NCBI RefSeq assembly: GCF_018139145.2
Contig: NC_059473.1
Location: forward strand, 8,858,503 to 8,922,502
Length of the DNA: 64,000 nucleotides
Origin: Gymnogyps californianus
Taxonomy: Eukaryota > Chordata > Aves > Accipitriformes > Cathartidae
Direction of reading: 5' to 3'
In this document: one piece after another, positions 51,701 to 63,657 of the stretch
How positions within the stretch are numbered: position 1 is the stretch's first letter
Layout of the letters: every line of letters begins with the position of its first letter
Made by a program: the position numbers and the translations under genes
Notes under the pieces: model-generated
Told to the model about the DNA's origin: nothing
Database searches by the model: none
The model's input: only the letters and a program-made list of their open reading frames with translations

Positions 51701-53982
51701 CATCCCTGGAAACATTCAAGGTCAGGTCAGACAGGTCTGTGAGCAACCTGATTTAGTTGAAGATGTCCCTGCTCATCGCAAGGGGTTTTGGACAAGATGA
51801 CCTTTAAAGGTCCATTCCAGCCCAAACTATTCTATGATCCTATGATTCATGAGCTTCCTTGCTTAGAAAAACCTATGTACATAACAGTGACTATGTAACA
51901 ACCTCAGATAGGTTTTATTGCTCACTAACAAGTGACAGTCATGCAGACCTGCATTCCTCCTGTAGTGTAATCCTTAAGCATAATCCCTTCTTGCGTTTAC
52001 AAATCAAGCAGGACAAAATATCTATTCCTGCAAGTCAGTTCACAAAGATTAATTGAATGCAGACTAGCAGGAGAATATCAATAATTAACCCTCTGCTCAT
52101 AGTTTACAGTCTAATAAAACACAGGCATGGAAGTGTTCAGGAATATAAAGAGTATTTCACCTAATCTTATCGTCAATTTCAACAGCAACAATGCTCTGGT
52201 AATCATACCCGAGAAAGGAAAATAAAAGTTACAAGAAGTGTTACACAGGAAAAATGGCAGCATTTCTAAAAACTGCTGCATGCATTGATAATTTAGTTAT
52301 ATTATTCATACTGTTCGATTTCCAGGAAAGCAAGGCAAGATGTTTGAAGAACTGATAAGCAAAAAAGAAGCTATATTCCACAAAACACACCAGGGAAAAA
52401 GAAGAATTTGCTGCAATCTGCTCCATCAGAGACAATCAAGTAACTCTCCAGACTTTCTCTCTCTCTCTTTTTTTTTCTTTTTTTTTTTTTTAAACAAGGG
52501 TTACAGGAAAAATCCTCTCTCTAAGACACGATTTTGCATTATCTGAAGGCAGTACGAACTCCTTGGGCAGGGAAATCATTCTTAAGCCCACCTTCAACTG
52601 GGCCTTGCCCATGACATTATATTTTGCCGCAAGTCTGAAAGACTAAAAGTAAGGCAATGCTGGAAATAATCTGTCCTACTCTATGCTGACTGCAAAGTCA
52701 AGGTCAGTACTGTGCAGTATGATGTAATTATTCATAACAGTATTGTAGCAGAGTAACATTATTAGTCAGGGAAAAGCCCATGGTAGCTGATCAATAACCA
52801 GAGGCAACAAACAACAGCCAGGAACTTTCTCCAGCCCACAGAAAATATAATACTAGCAACTGTCACTAGAAGCTTTTAGATCGAACTATTTGAAAAGGTA
52901 AAGAAACAGAAAAATATACATATACTTTTCTGATCGTCTCTTTCATCTGCCTGAAAAAAAAGATGTAATTCATCAGCAACTAGCTCACTATCTTGAGATC
53001 TCTGTAAGTACTCAGTAGCAGAAGAGCAACAGTTACATTTGAAGCAATGTTATTACACATACTCTATATTTAAGACATTGTTTAACTTGAAGTTGTTATT
53101 ACCTGTCCAATCTTCCTCAATTCTAATGGATAAAGAGCAACTCCACAGTAAAACTCGGGAATAAAGCTGCGCTATCCAAGCCTATAATTCAATTTACAGC
53201 CATTTTTTCAAAAAGCGCATAGGTGGTTAAAGTGCCTCATCTCACACTCAATTCAAAACCCAGGCACTAGCTATTGAAAAAAAAAAAATTAGAACAAAAC
53301 ACCATCAATTCTCTGTAAGTCACTTTAAGAACACTGGTGAAAACATTAAAAACAGCTTCTCTACAATAAGCAGTCTATGTCATTGTTACTGTATACTAAA
53401 ACTGTTTTCCGCATCCTAACTTGGCCACCTACTAGGACGTATATAGGTGAGAATACATGACATTCATTTCCCAGCCTTTTTATGCTTGTATTGGTATTAT
53501 ATAAACCCAAGAAACCTTAATTTTCATTTTACAACGTATTTTTCTCAGGAAAAATAGTTAACTTTTAATTCTGAAGAAAGCATAAACGTAAAATTTGCCA
53601 CGTGATTATTGTGCTGAACTACCTTGGTTACAATGCAAATGTTGTCTCCCAGACTCCAGGTACTACAACTTTCTTTGTGTCAGATCTATCCCTGTGGCTG
53701 TTTGCTGGTGCAGTTACACTTCTTGCATTTGAGCAGAGAAATCCCAGGTAAAAGCAAGTTTTAAGCAGGATGGAAAGCTCCTCGGTGTCCCTTCACCCCA
53801 TTTTCTAGCATGGACCAGTTCAAATAACATTTCTGAAAAGTTCTGGCTTCATTCGGAAGCCCATTATTCAACAAGGATAACCTGAGAACAACATATTTTC
53901 TATTACTGCCATTTGGAACATTCAAACTGCTAAAATGAAGAACGGTTGGAATTTTAACAACCGCGTTTTAGAATATACTCAC
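45743..53982. other. KIF16B intron with CR1 copy B
   Basis: At 8.2 kb this is the second largest intron after the left one. It contains CR1 copy B (50863-51847), a G/T-rich run near 49975-49997 and C/T runs near 47530-47562 and 52455-52491. A 105-codon minus-strand frame at 50302-50619 has no recognised family. Confidence 0.85.
50863..51847 (+). mobile_element. CR1 LINE, 5'-truncated copy B with a 302-codon open frame
   Basis: The element is about 985 nt on the plus strand (antisense to KIF16B), starting within the reverse-transcriptase domain just before the FADD box ([15 protein letters not shown]). The frame stays open from 50848 to 51756 and ends in the CR1 C-terminal signature ([34 protein letters not shown]). 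The 3' end carries the CR1 tail ATTCTATGATCCTATGATT at about 51829-51847. The amino-acid sequence differs from copy A at about 9 of 262 positions. It lacks the endonuclease and most of the polymerase domain. Confidence 0.94.
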
Positions 53983-54071
53983 CCTGGATTATAAAGCATA
54001 ACCGCTGACAGGTTCTCACAAGATTTTGAAAGATCTGTCATAGACAAGCTGAAGGAAGACAGCAGTCCACT
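53983..54071 (-). CDS. KIF16B: KIF16B exon: linker after FHA
   Basis: This 89-nt exon (phase 0 in, phase 2 out) codes for 29 residues plus two bases: SGLLSSFSLSMTDLSKSCEN, then LSAVMLYNP. It is a Ser-rich linker between the FHA domain and the coiled-coil stalk. The acceptor is tgttag and the donor CCAGG|gtgagt, a near-consensus site. Compared with the human protein as I remember it there is a Cys in place of Arg in KSCENLS; the rest of the linker is conserved. Confidence 0.95.
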
Positions 54072-54270
54072 CTAACAACAGACCATAAAATAAATGTATT
54101 AGACAAACACTGATGTGCTTACAAACTCTTACTTTGTTTCACTTGATGAAATATTAACTAAAGTATGTGAAGCAAATAAAAAAAAAGTGTTCTACAACAA
54201 TCAAGGTATACCTATATTAGCAAGAAAATTGTGAAAAGGTTTGAATTTACCAAACACTGATTTACTCTAC

Positions 54271-54353
54271 CTTTCTTTTCTCCCTTAGCTTAGCAGCTTC
54301 TTTGGGGTGGTTAAAGCGAAACATATTGGTTCTTCCAAGTAATATAACAGCAC
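54271..54353 (-). CDS. KIF16B: KIF16B exon: end of FHA domain
   Basis: This 83-nt exon enters in phase 1 (completing a Gly codon) and ends in phase 0 after 27 further codons. It reads AVILLGRTNMFRFNHP and then KEAAKLREKRK. The LGRTNMFRFNHP strand closes the FHA fold and is a signature of kinesin-3 FHA domains. The basic helix KLREKRK leads into the stalk. The acceptor is catcag and the donor AAAG|gtagag. Only 199 nt of intron separate it from the next exon. Confidence 0.96.
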
Positions 54354-56448
54354 CTGATGAGAAAAACACACACCATTCACGGACGACATTCTGTACCTGA
54401 AAATGCCACGTAATTTTTCAGACACACAATATGTAAGCAAAGACTTCCATTAAGCAAGAACAAAATGAAAATGCATTTTGACAATTCAAGTGTACAACTA
54501 CCTTCCTACTCTTAAACTTCTACTCTACTACTTTAAAAAAAAAAAAAAACAAAAAACAACCCACACATGTTCACACACACAAAGGTCAATCATGTTCATG
54601 CAGTTCAGTTAAAGAATAAATCTAGGTAGAGGAAGCAGTGGAAGCAGCTGCCCCAATTTGATCTATACACTGTTCAAGGGTGCTACACTGGAAGCCACCA
54701 GTAGGTACCAGCTACAATGGGAACATCCATAAATGTGACTAAGAACAAACCTGTCCATCCACTACTGATCGCAGGCAGGTTTGAATCCACCTACACTGAA
54801 AGGTCCAGATCTCCATAATTTGTACTCTCACTTACCTTTTTCTTCTCTATGTGGAACAACACTGAAGTTTATCATCACTCAAAACAGGATTATTAGACTT
54901 TTATACCCAATAGCTATTTTCTAAGGGAAGAACCTTGAATAATTCATATTGCTCAATGCACATCCATTACTGTATTTAATCATTTAAGGTACAGGTCACA
55001 AATAATGAGATTCTGGGCAATTCTTATCGTATTTTAAAGACAATGGCACCAAGATTAATACTTTCCTACTAAGAAATATATTGTCAGTGATGTCTCACTA
55101 CTGTCATAACATGGAAGTCTTCCAAGTTAACCACCACAAAATCAAGCATTTATCCCTCAGTTGGTATGAGGCATTTTCAAAAAGAAAAAAGGACTCCACT
55201 ACACTCACGGTATGAAAAAATTGCACTGAGACTGTTCACTACAAACAAATTCTTACCATCTGAGAATGAAATGCTGTCCTTAATAAGGAACACCCCTCTT
55301 AAAATTAGCTTAATTAGGAATATCAACCCAAATAAGGTCATCCAGTCTTGGCAAATGAACGGCAAAAACTACTATAGTCACAACATTGCTTCTTGCTGTC
55401 TACACAACACCTTAATTTTGGACCATACGAACTGTTTACCTCAGTCTGATCTTAAAAAGAATTACCTTTCATAAATCTGTACGTAGGTTTGTATTGCAAA
55501 GTCATTTTGATACCACCTCTAATTTATATGATGACCTTTCCTTTGAGAAGCGCGCTGGGCATACTTTTTATGTAAGCACATTAAAAGGGATCTCTGACAG
55601 TCATGACTGCTGTAGCGAAAGGGCTAAAACTGGTTTTAGTCTACCACGGCTTCATATGCTCACAGTTGTCCCAAACATTTATCTGTTCCACTCTTGCTGG
55701 CTACCCGGAGGAAGATTTTGTGACAGTGAGGATTTCTACGAAATTCCTTCAGTTGCTTTCAAATGAAGACAAAAATAATTAATAGGAAACATTTTTGGCC
55801 ACTTTACTAGGTGGAAGCAACTTAAATAAATTAATCAAAATCAGAATGAATACAGTTATAGATATGTGTCCCTAACTTCATGAATTTAAAGGAAAACAGG
55901 AAAGAGAAGCTTAACAGCAAGCACATGACAGTCAAACCCAGATGGCGGATCATATGAACAACTCCTAGGTTTCTTTTTTAGTACTTCTCTGAATCCTATG
56001 ATCATTTTTGTACTATTGTATTATTAAGGAAAAACTCTACAATCTTAATTTCCACTTGACAGAACTTAGATAAGCATCAACATCAAAGCCTCTTTAGGAA
56101 AAAAAAGTCTGGACAAAACCATGCAGTCAAATATTGCCTAAGCACCGGGTTCGATTGTCCGCTGTTGTACAATGCAGCTCTCCATCAGAATGTAAGTATG
56201 CAAAGTGCAGCATAAATGTCATCATGGAAACATAACTGGATTTGCTGTGGGGTTTGCTTCCCATTTATTTACTGTAAGCAACAATTCTTATTCTCCTTGA
56301 ATGTTAAATGGCAAAGAAAAAAGGTTTGTCAAATACATCAACAGTACTAAGAACAACAACAACAAAAACTAAGCAAATTCTTTATCATTTGTGGAGCTCT
56401 GATCTCGCAATTTAACTGGTTGACTCCAACACATAAATGACCAAAGAG

Positions 56449-56498
<50 letters not shown>

Positions 56499-58512
56499 TA
56501 AAAAAAAAAATATATATATAAAAAAATAAAAGAAGAATGCCTGTTGTATGTCATCAAGCATCTCTGACCTACACAGAGCAATATTTTGGAACTATGCAAA
56601 CAAATGTATCTATAATTAAGATCTTACCAACTTCTAAAAGTCACTTTTTTTTTTTTTTAATTAACAAACTATAAAAAACAAGCAGTGGGAGGTTACATTA
56701 AGTACAGAAGGGCTGGCAGTTTGGCCTAAAAAACTGAAAACTTGGTTTAAGTTGAGGATATATTTAAGGTAAAGGACAAACTCTAATTGTGAATATTAAT
56801 TCAGTTACCTCTAGAAATCCTACCATATGTTCTTAAGAATAAAAAATATTGTAGTAAGTTACATTTACGCAAAAAGGACACATTAGCCAGAATTCACAAA
56901 TACTGGAAGTAATCTGTAGAAGGAAGTGGTAATTAATTACTATGCCTCTTTTTTTTTTAAACTCCATGACAGTCTAAAAACTTAACACATTTTCAAATGA
57001 ACAATTACTAATGATGAACGGAAACATTTAAATATATCAGCAGTTAATCAGCGTTACCTAAAGTGCATATTTAAGGAGGCTGGCACTTCACGCTGTGAGA
57101 CTAAATGCTAACACAGCTAGGATACATGGATTGTGCACGAGTCGTTAAACCAGTTATTTCATCAGTTTTGCCCACCTGATGTCATAGCTGCCACCTTTCT
57201 CAGACTCAGTCTGGTTACACAGTCTACAGGTCAGCTTATGGAGCTGTTTTTTACAAATTTAGTAACTCTAAGCAACCCTTTCCCCTTCTTTTGAGTTGCA
57301 AATTTCTTTGGACAGAAATTTGGGAGGCAAAAAGTCATGTTTCCACTCTTCACAGTACAAAAATCAAGTTGTTACATATGCCCGGAAGAGGGAAATAGCA
57401 TCCAAACTCCTACTTTCTTCTGAGGCACATCAAACCTTTACTGCCTTTGAAACGCAGTAGGCTAAAGTAAAGATGAGTCATTGCAACTCATTTTTTATTG
57501 TTTACAGTGTTATTTGCCATTAATGTCAATGTTTCTGTTGCTAACAATTTATCAATGGGATTTACTCAAACATAAGACAAAGGGGGCTGGGCTTTCTTTT
57601 TTTCCCCCCAGTATCTGTAACAGAAACAAGTGCATATGCCTCTCATTTTGCATGAAGAAATAGACACTTTACAAAATCAATGTCCCCTCTCTACACCAAA
57701 ACTCCTTACTTTCTGAAAGCAGACTTTTGAAGCACTTTTTTGAGTTCAGAAAAGATGCAAGGCTTTCCTTGTGTCACAGCCTCGCTCCTAAACACGTCTT
57801 CAGCTCATTGCTAAATGGGAAGATATTCTGGGTGCTCCTGGAAGGTAAAACATCCCAAACTTCTGCTGCAGCACCCACCAGCTTGTTAGCCAGTCCTTTC
57901 CAGGCCAACACAATACACCTTTATTCCCAGCTGTCCCGGCTGCTTTTTCATTTCCAGATTTTAAAGCTTTTATATTAAAATTATAATTCTCTAAACTTCC
58001 TCCATAAGGGTTAGCCTCCCTCTTTTTGTCATTTCCCTACAGCTGCAGTGAACAGATACTCCAGCTGAATCTCCCGCTATACAAGAGAATTTGGCAACAG
58101 AGCGTTAAGTAGGACCGGTCTGAAGCTTGGGGAGGGGACAGGAGTGTCTCTGATATTATTTTAGTCCTATATTCTTTTTCTTAATATTACAGCAATCGAA
58201 GCAATCTTGCATGGAGTTCACTTTATGTATAAACATTGAACAAAATCAAAGGGTAACTATCAAATCATACTCAAGATTATGAAGTGGCTTAAATTAGTAA
58301 AGAATTCTCTTTCCACCACATGGCAATTCTTTGACAGAACAAAAACTCCATGGCTCTCCTCATGGTTTTGGGCTGTAGTTGAGAAGACATAGAATTAAAA
58401 TGAATTGAATGAAACAATAACCCCTTTATATACACACAGATTTTTTTTTCAGTGCTGTTGCCAGAAAGAAACAAAGATGCTGTACCAAAAATTACACTGT
58501 GCTGGGTAATAC
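54354..58512. other. KIF16B intron with the 48-G run
   Basis: A 4.2-kb intron inside the FHA coding region. Apart from the G run at 56450-56497 and adjoining A/T simple sequence, I see nothing recognisable. Confidence 0.85.
56450..56497 (+). repeat. Homopolymer of 48 guanines followed by A/T-rich simple sequence
   Basis: There are 48 uninterrupted G, directly followed by ataaaaaaaaaatatatata. It lies in the intron between the two exons that split the end of the FHA domain (58513 and 54353), on the non-template side of nothing else recognisable. Such a run forms G-quadruplexes readily and its true length is hard to sequence. Confidence 0.97.
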
Positions 58513-58650
58513 CTTGGTTTAGGTGCGTGGCCTCTGTAATCTGAATACCATTCACAGAACACTGCGCTCCATTCAGTGGTATTAGATTCACAGTACCGTT
58601 GAGATTTTCAAAGATGCAATGCTCACTTTCCAAATCAAGGCCATGAAGAA
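58513..58650 (-). CDS. KIF16B: KIF16B exon: FHA domain core
   Basis: This 138-nt exon (phase 1 in, phase 1 out) codes for LHGLDLESEHCIFENLNG and continues to EATHLNQ. It holds the FHA motifs S-x-H (ESEHC) and the Asn-Gly of CSVNG, which in FHA domains support the phospho-threonine-binding loop. The acceptor is tatttag and the donor CAAG|gtatta. An apparent open frame continues past the donor to 58289, but that part is intron read-through with no similarity to the family. In KIF16B the FHA domain follows the neck and contributes to autoinhibition or dimer control in kinesin-3 motors; that role is family knowledge, not visible here. Confidence 0.96.
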
Positions 58651-60510
58651 CTAAATACAAAGATTAAATAACATAATTAGTGTCTTAACTACTAGTAAGA
58701 TTAGCATACTGATATCAATTTATTAAGGACATATTGCACTACATATCTGAGAGTATCTTTTCTCTTTATTCTGAACAATATTTTTTTCCTTCCTTCACAT
58801 CCTGCACGCCTTAAGCGTCGACACTGTTTATTGTTTTATTGTAGTGGAAAAAGAAGTGTGTTGGGTTGCTTGGGTTTTTTTCATGTAATGTTCTTTCCGC
58901 CTGTGTTTTAGCACCAGATTAGTAAATGCTTCTTTCCTTCTGATAGCAAACAGGAAAGTAAAATTTACATATTTGTAGAGACAAGGGTTTTTTGACTGGT
59001 TTCCGGGAAATAATGAAAGCTTCTTGACCTTAAAGCAACCATGCTTAAATCTGAAAAGACAGGATATAATCTGTGACTGTAGACTAACAAGGATGGCTAA
59101 AATAAGGTTCTTATGTTCTATTATATTCAGGCCTTTTATCAATCAGTTATGCTACTTTCTGCCTCTTCTTCAACTAATGTATGATTATCTCTACCTGTAT
59201 TGTTTAATACCACAAAGCAACGCAAGGTTACTAGTTTAATGAAATTTATATAGAATTTTTAATCCAGGCATCTTTTGACCCACAAAAATATACCAAACTA
59301 AGTTATTTGACTCTCAGTCTCTCACCTCAGAATAAAAGGATGCAGTTTATTTAACGAAACTGCCTGCAAGCAACATATGTGACGGGGCAGTCCAGGTCTG
59401 GCAGTTAGTTGCTTTGATAAGAAGTGAATATCAGTACAAGAAGCCCACCTACTTTTTATCAACTTCCAGAATTTTCTTCAACTCAAATCTAAAGTCCAAA
59501 GACTGCTTTAGGTATAACAATATAACAATACTGTCATTATACAAAGGTTAAGAGAATGACTGTGCAGTAATTGTGACAGGTGCTGTATGAAAAAGGATGG
59601 TATTTTTACATGATGCTATTTCAAAAGAAGCAAGAAATAAATTAGTAACAAGTACATGAATATGAATAAATTTTAAGCCCATAAACTATTCTAGAAGTCA
59701 TGCTCCTTGAAGCAAATCCCACGTAATTCAGCTCTCAAATTTTCTAGAAATTAAAATATGCAAGAACATAAAGACAACTAACTGAAAAAGGGAAAAAAAT
59801 TATGAAGCTTTGTTCACATATTGGGATGTCAGAAGAAGGAAAAACAACTGAAGAAAGAACGTAAAAAAATGCCGAATTCCATACCAATATCCTGTTCTGT
59901 CACAGCATCTTCTCTGCCAACATATGTTTGGCCCTCCTAATTAAGAGAGAAACACACATTGTTTTCAGTTGAAATCTCCCTTCCTCCTCCACAAAGATAT
60001 GTTATCCTTCCACTTTCTCAGAGTAACCTGAACGAAATATATGTTTAAACATAAATGAAGAAAAAAAATCGGGTAGCATTTTTAGAATGCTTTCACAGTC
60101 ATTATTATACAATATTATTAGCAAATTCAAGTTTCAACTTTCCTGATGCAAGTTTGTAGTTTTGAGGCAATTAACCTAGATTTGGATTTCAAGTCAAGCT
60201 TTACAATGAGACAAACGAAAAACCAATATACATGGGTAGGAATATTAAACATCTATCTCTGGCTAACCAGTTGACCCTCAGGATAAACCTAAACAGTAAA
60301 TTAACAGATATTGTAATTGAATCAGTTGCAACCTCTTAAGAGCTTTCCTTACTCTAGCAGAGAAACATAATGAGCTTTTCTTACTATGCTGGAGGAATGT
60401 AATGAGCACTATATTTAGATAGCAAATTAATACTACAATTTGTCTACTGAAAAAAAAAAAAAAAAATCACAAGGCATATAAAGGCTATGGAAACACAGAC
60501 GTGTATTTAC
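58651..60510. other. Two KIF16B introns in the FHA region
   Basis: Introns of 1,234 nt (58651-59884) and 574 nt (59937-60510) flank the 52-nt exon. Both are AT-rich without recognised elements. Confidence 0.85.
59885..59936 (-). CDS. KIF16B: KIF16B exon: FHA domain, TYVGRED strand
   Basis: This is a 52-nt exon entered in phase 0 and left in phase 1. It codes for EGQTYVGREDAVTEQDI plus the first base of a valine codon. The acceptor is taattag and the donor is TTG|gtatgg. The Gly-Arg pair in TYVGR is the conserved first motif of FHA domains. An alternative acceptor AG three bases further in would drop the Glu; I chose the outer one because the mammalian protein has HLKEGQTYVG. Confidence 0.95.
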
Positions 60511-60630
60511 CTTCAAGTGGTACAAGATGATACCAGTACTGAGCAGATCATCATCAATGCCAATGAGATGAGGCAGTTCAGAATCTAACACAACACCTAT
60601 CCCTTCTTTCCTCAGAGCCAAGGTTTGTTC
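60511..60630 (-). CDS. KIF16B: KIF16B exon: neck to start of FHA domain
   Basis: This 120-nt exon (40 codons, phase 0 at both ends) is the most upstream KIF16B exon in the window. It begins EQTLALRKEG and ends with the residues IILYHLK. The acceptor reads ctttacag and the donor AAG|gtaaat on the minus strand. The segment PHLIGIDDD leads into the first beta strand of the FHA domain and is nearly identical to the mammalian protein as I know it. The preceding neck and motor exons are not visible in the 3.4 kb to the right, so the upstream intron runs past the window. Confidence 0.96.
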
Positions 60631-63600
60631 CTGTAAAGGACAGAAGCCTATTTATTAGGATATGCAAGAAATACCGCTCTTCCTTCTCTTTCTAAACCAA
60701 GTTTGATGTAACTTATTCTTTGTAATATCACCCCCAAAAAAGCTTTTTTTTTTTTTTTTTTTTTTTTTTTAATGTTTTTCTACATTTTCAATGCGATTGT
60801 TGTATTTCCATTGAGCATTCCAAGCTTGCTGTTCAGGAAATCTGTGAAGGTGTTATTTGAAAGAAACCAGACAAACAGCTGAATTATACCAGATAAGGAA
60901 GATCAATCAAGAGTATAACAAGGCAATGTTGTCTAAAAGCAAGCTACGTACCACCTTGCATAAACGTAAGGAGAATTTAAAACTCCTCAGAATTCAGTAT
61001 GGCTAAGGTACAGAAAACTGAAAACTCTTTGGCAATCCTTTAAATAAATTGAACTTTGCACAATAAAAACCCCAGACATTTGAAAACTCGGTAAGCCTAA
61101 GCAGTTAAAACATCATCCAATGTAAGGGAAGCACTGACAACAGTAAATAAATATAGGAAATATTTGTGGCATATAATTTCAATTCTTCAAAATTCCTTTG
61201 GGCCACATTGTACAGCCACCTGTAGGACGAAGCACCATTCAGCAGGACTACAAGCGGGACACTTCAACCTTGCATAAAATATCACGCGACGTAGTACTGA
61301 TCAGGCAGTCTATGCAATAAATAAGAAATTAATTGTAGCTTTGAAATAAGTTTTAGTATTTATGAAGTTTATTTTTCAAGTTGAAACCAAATCCTATTGG
61401 TTTCTAGGCCTGGAAGATAACAGCAACAGAGACTGTGAATGTGTACACACACCGCCTTTCAAAATGAATGCATTTTTCTACGTAAAACAGCTAAGCCCTT
61501 ACAAGCCAAGGAAGACTAACAACCCAGGAAGGAGAGGCAACATCAGCAAGTATCGCTTCTGTGTATTATAAGGCGCACACTTTTCTCCTGGTGCTAGTAA
61601 ACACGGAAAATAAGGTTTCTGACAGCAGCGTGACTACTCCTTTTCCAAGTCATCAATATGCTTTCTCTGGAGCCAACCAAAACACTACACTGTTTGTAAG
61701 AAAAAACAACAGATAGATTGTTAATTTTCCCAAGTACAGCAACTTGCAAATCTGAAGGAAGAAAACAGATGTCATATCTCATTTCCCTGCACAGTACACA
61801 ACATCATCAATATTGATACTGTTTAAAAAGTTCTAAGTATGGATACACCTGGGCAAGACAAGATAAAGACACAACATACAAAAGACACTGCAAAACAAAA
61901 CCGGGAAATCCCACTCTGGTCATTGATGAATTAAAAAGTTCTCAAGCATTCAGAAAGCAAGAAAGCAGCTGTGATTCATGTTGCCCTGGAGCTCTCTGAC
62001 ATTCAAACTGCACCCAGCTATTCCTTGGTATTATAAAAGTGTCACCTCATAAAACCAAAAAACACAGCTTAAATTATCGTTCGAGTGAAAAAGTAATTTC
62101 AGTCAAAGATACTTATCACGTATTAAATACTTATTGAGTGGCATCTACTGTTATACATAATCTATAATGTTCCCTGAAGACTTAAAACACTGAGGACTGG
62201 TGGCCGTTTACACAACTCCTGGCACCTTCGGCCCAATGGAACTGATAAAATATTAAGAGCTGAACACTTTTTCCCCAGCATAACAAAGCGTTTGCCAACA
62301 TCCCTGACTGAGAAAAAACCAGACATCCCAGGAGGCAAAGAAATTATCACTGGGTGAGAAAAATATCTCACAAATAATTAAGAATAAAGGAAAAAATCCT
62401 TCTTCAATTTCCAGTCTTTAATACTTTACACATTTTTACTATATTCAGAAATAAAGCATGTAAAATTGTGATTTTAAATTGATGTGTTGCTTATTTATTC
62501 AGATCTAAAATTAAAGAACACAAATTAATTGAGTTTCTAAACCCCTATTTTGTAAATGACTACCATTCACACACAGAATGCATCCTGTTGATAAAAGCAT
62601 TATAATAAATGCAGCGGACAGTAGCTGCGATTAACTATAATATTTTTTCTTTAATACTTGCTGTAAATTAGCTTTTATCTTCAGATACGTAATTAAGATT
62701 CAGGATTTTTAGTAAATTGTATCTGCAGTAACTGCTAAACTTTAATTGTTTGGCTTAAAATTTAATTCCAGATTCAAAAGCTTCTGCAAGGATGCCTCCA
62801 AACGCCAAACTGTGCCCCTTTTGCCCCAAACCGAAATCACAGAAACCTCATCAACAATAGATCTTTATTACTCTGTTCTCCCACAGTGAGAGAAAGAGAA
62901 GAAAAAGGCCAGAAGGAAGTAGCCAAATTGCCTCTCTTTCATCCTCGACGGCGTAGGAAGGATGTTTCTGAAGGAGGACGGACCTCTTTTGAAATAAATT
63001 GAAGGTCTGTAAGCTATTATAAGGCAGAGAAATTATTAGGTTTGAGCCATGATTTGATTCACTTTCATTTGTGCAACACAATTTTAAGAAGCAGTGAATC
63101 CATAAGTCAAATGACAAGAGCAGGAAAGGTCACTGTCCCCATTAAAAAAACACTAATTCAGCAAATGTACAAAAACCTCAACGTACAGTTTAAGAAAGCT
63201 GCATGTACTGCAGGCATCTTAGCTTGAATTATCCTTGAACAGAAAAGCCTACACATACTCCCTCCGTATTTAAGATGCGTTCATAAACTGTGGAATATAA
63301 AGAAAGCCAAGTATTATCCACAAAGGAGCACTCCAGTTAATATAAATGGCTACTGTGTGAGGAGAAAAGAAAAAAAAAAAAACCAACACAACAAGGTTTT
63401 CTGGTCTTCTTCTTTAGGAGCCACTAGATCAAATAGGCTCATTTGAAGAGTAGAAACTCAGAAAGTAATTCTGAGTCAGTACATAAGAAAACACTTCTTG
63501 AGTCAAAGTTAAAATAAGGGGATTATATTGTATATTTAAATGATGGTCTCTCTGAATTCAGCTCTGACTCGGCAGTCAGAAATATCCTGATACAGTAAAT

Positions 63601-63657
63601 TCATTAATACTTCTGAGAGAGATATAAGAGCTACCGTGAAATCTCATTCCTTCTGCA
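60631..63657. other. KIF16B intron (right part), no motor exon seen
   Basis: Sequence upstream of the neck exon. I looked on the minus strand for the neck and motor sequence that should precede EQTLALRKEG and saw none, so the intron runs past the right edge. It holds the 27-nt T run and, at its end, CR1 copy D. Confidence 0.75.
60744..60770 (+). repeat. Poly(T) run, 27 nt
   Basis: There are 27 consecutive T, which is poly(A) on the KIF16B coding strand, about 115 nt upstream of the neck exon acceptor. It is probably a simple expansion; no retroposed sequence is recognisable on either side. Confidence 0.9.

Noticed and set aside
56150..56172. tRNA-like B box (GGTTCGATTGTCC)
   Set aside because: Spacing within the box is wrong and no A box, acceptor stem or anticodon arm can be drawn around it.
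58289..58512. Continuation of the FHA exon frame past its donor
   Set aside because: The sequence stops matching KIF16B exactly at the gtatta donor, and the proper continuation AVILLGRTNM is found in the next exon.
60631..63657. Search for kinesin motor or neck exons
   Set aside because: No P-loop, switch or neck-linker-like sequence was found on the minus strand, so the motor domain is outside the window.
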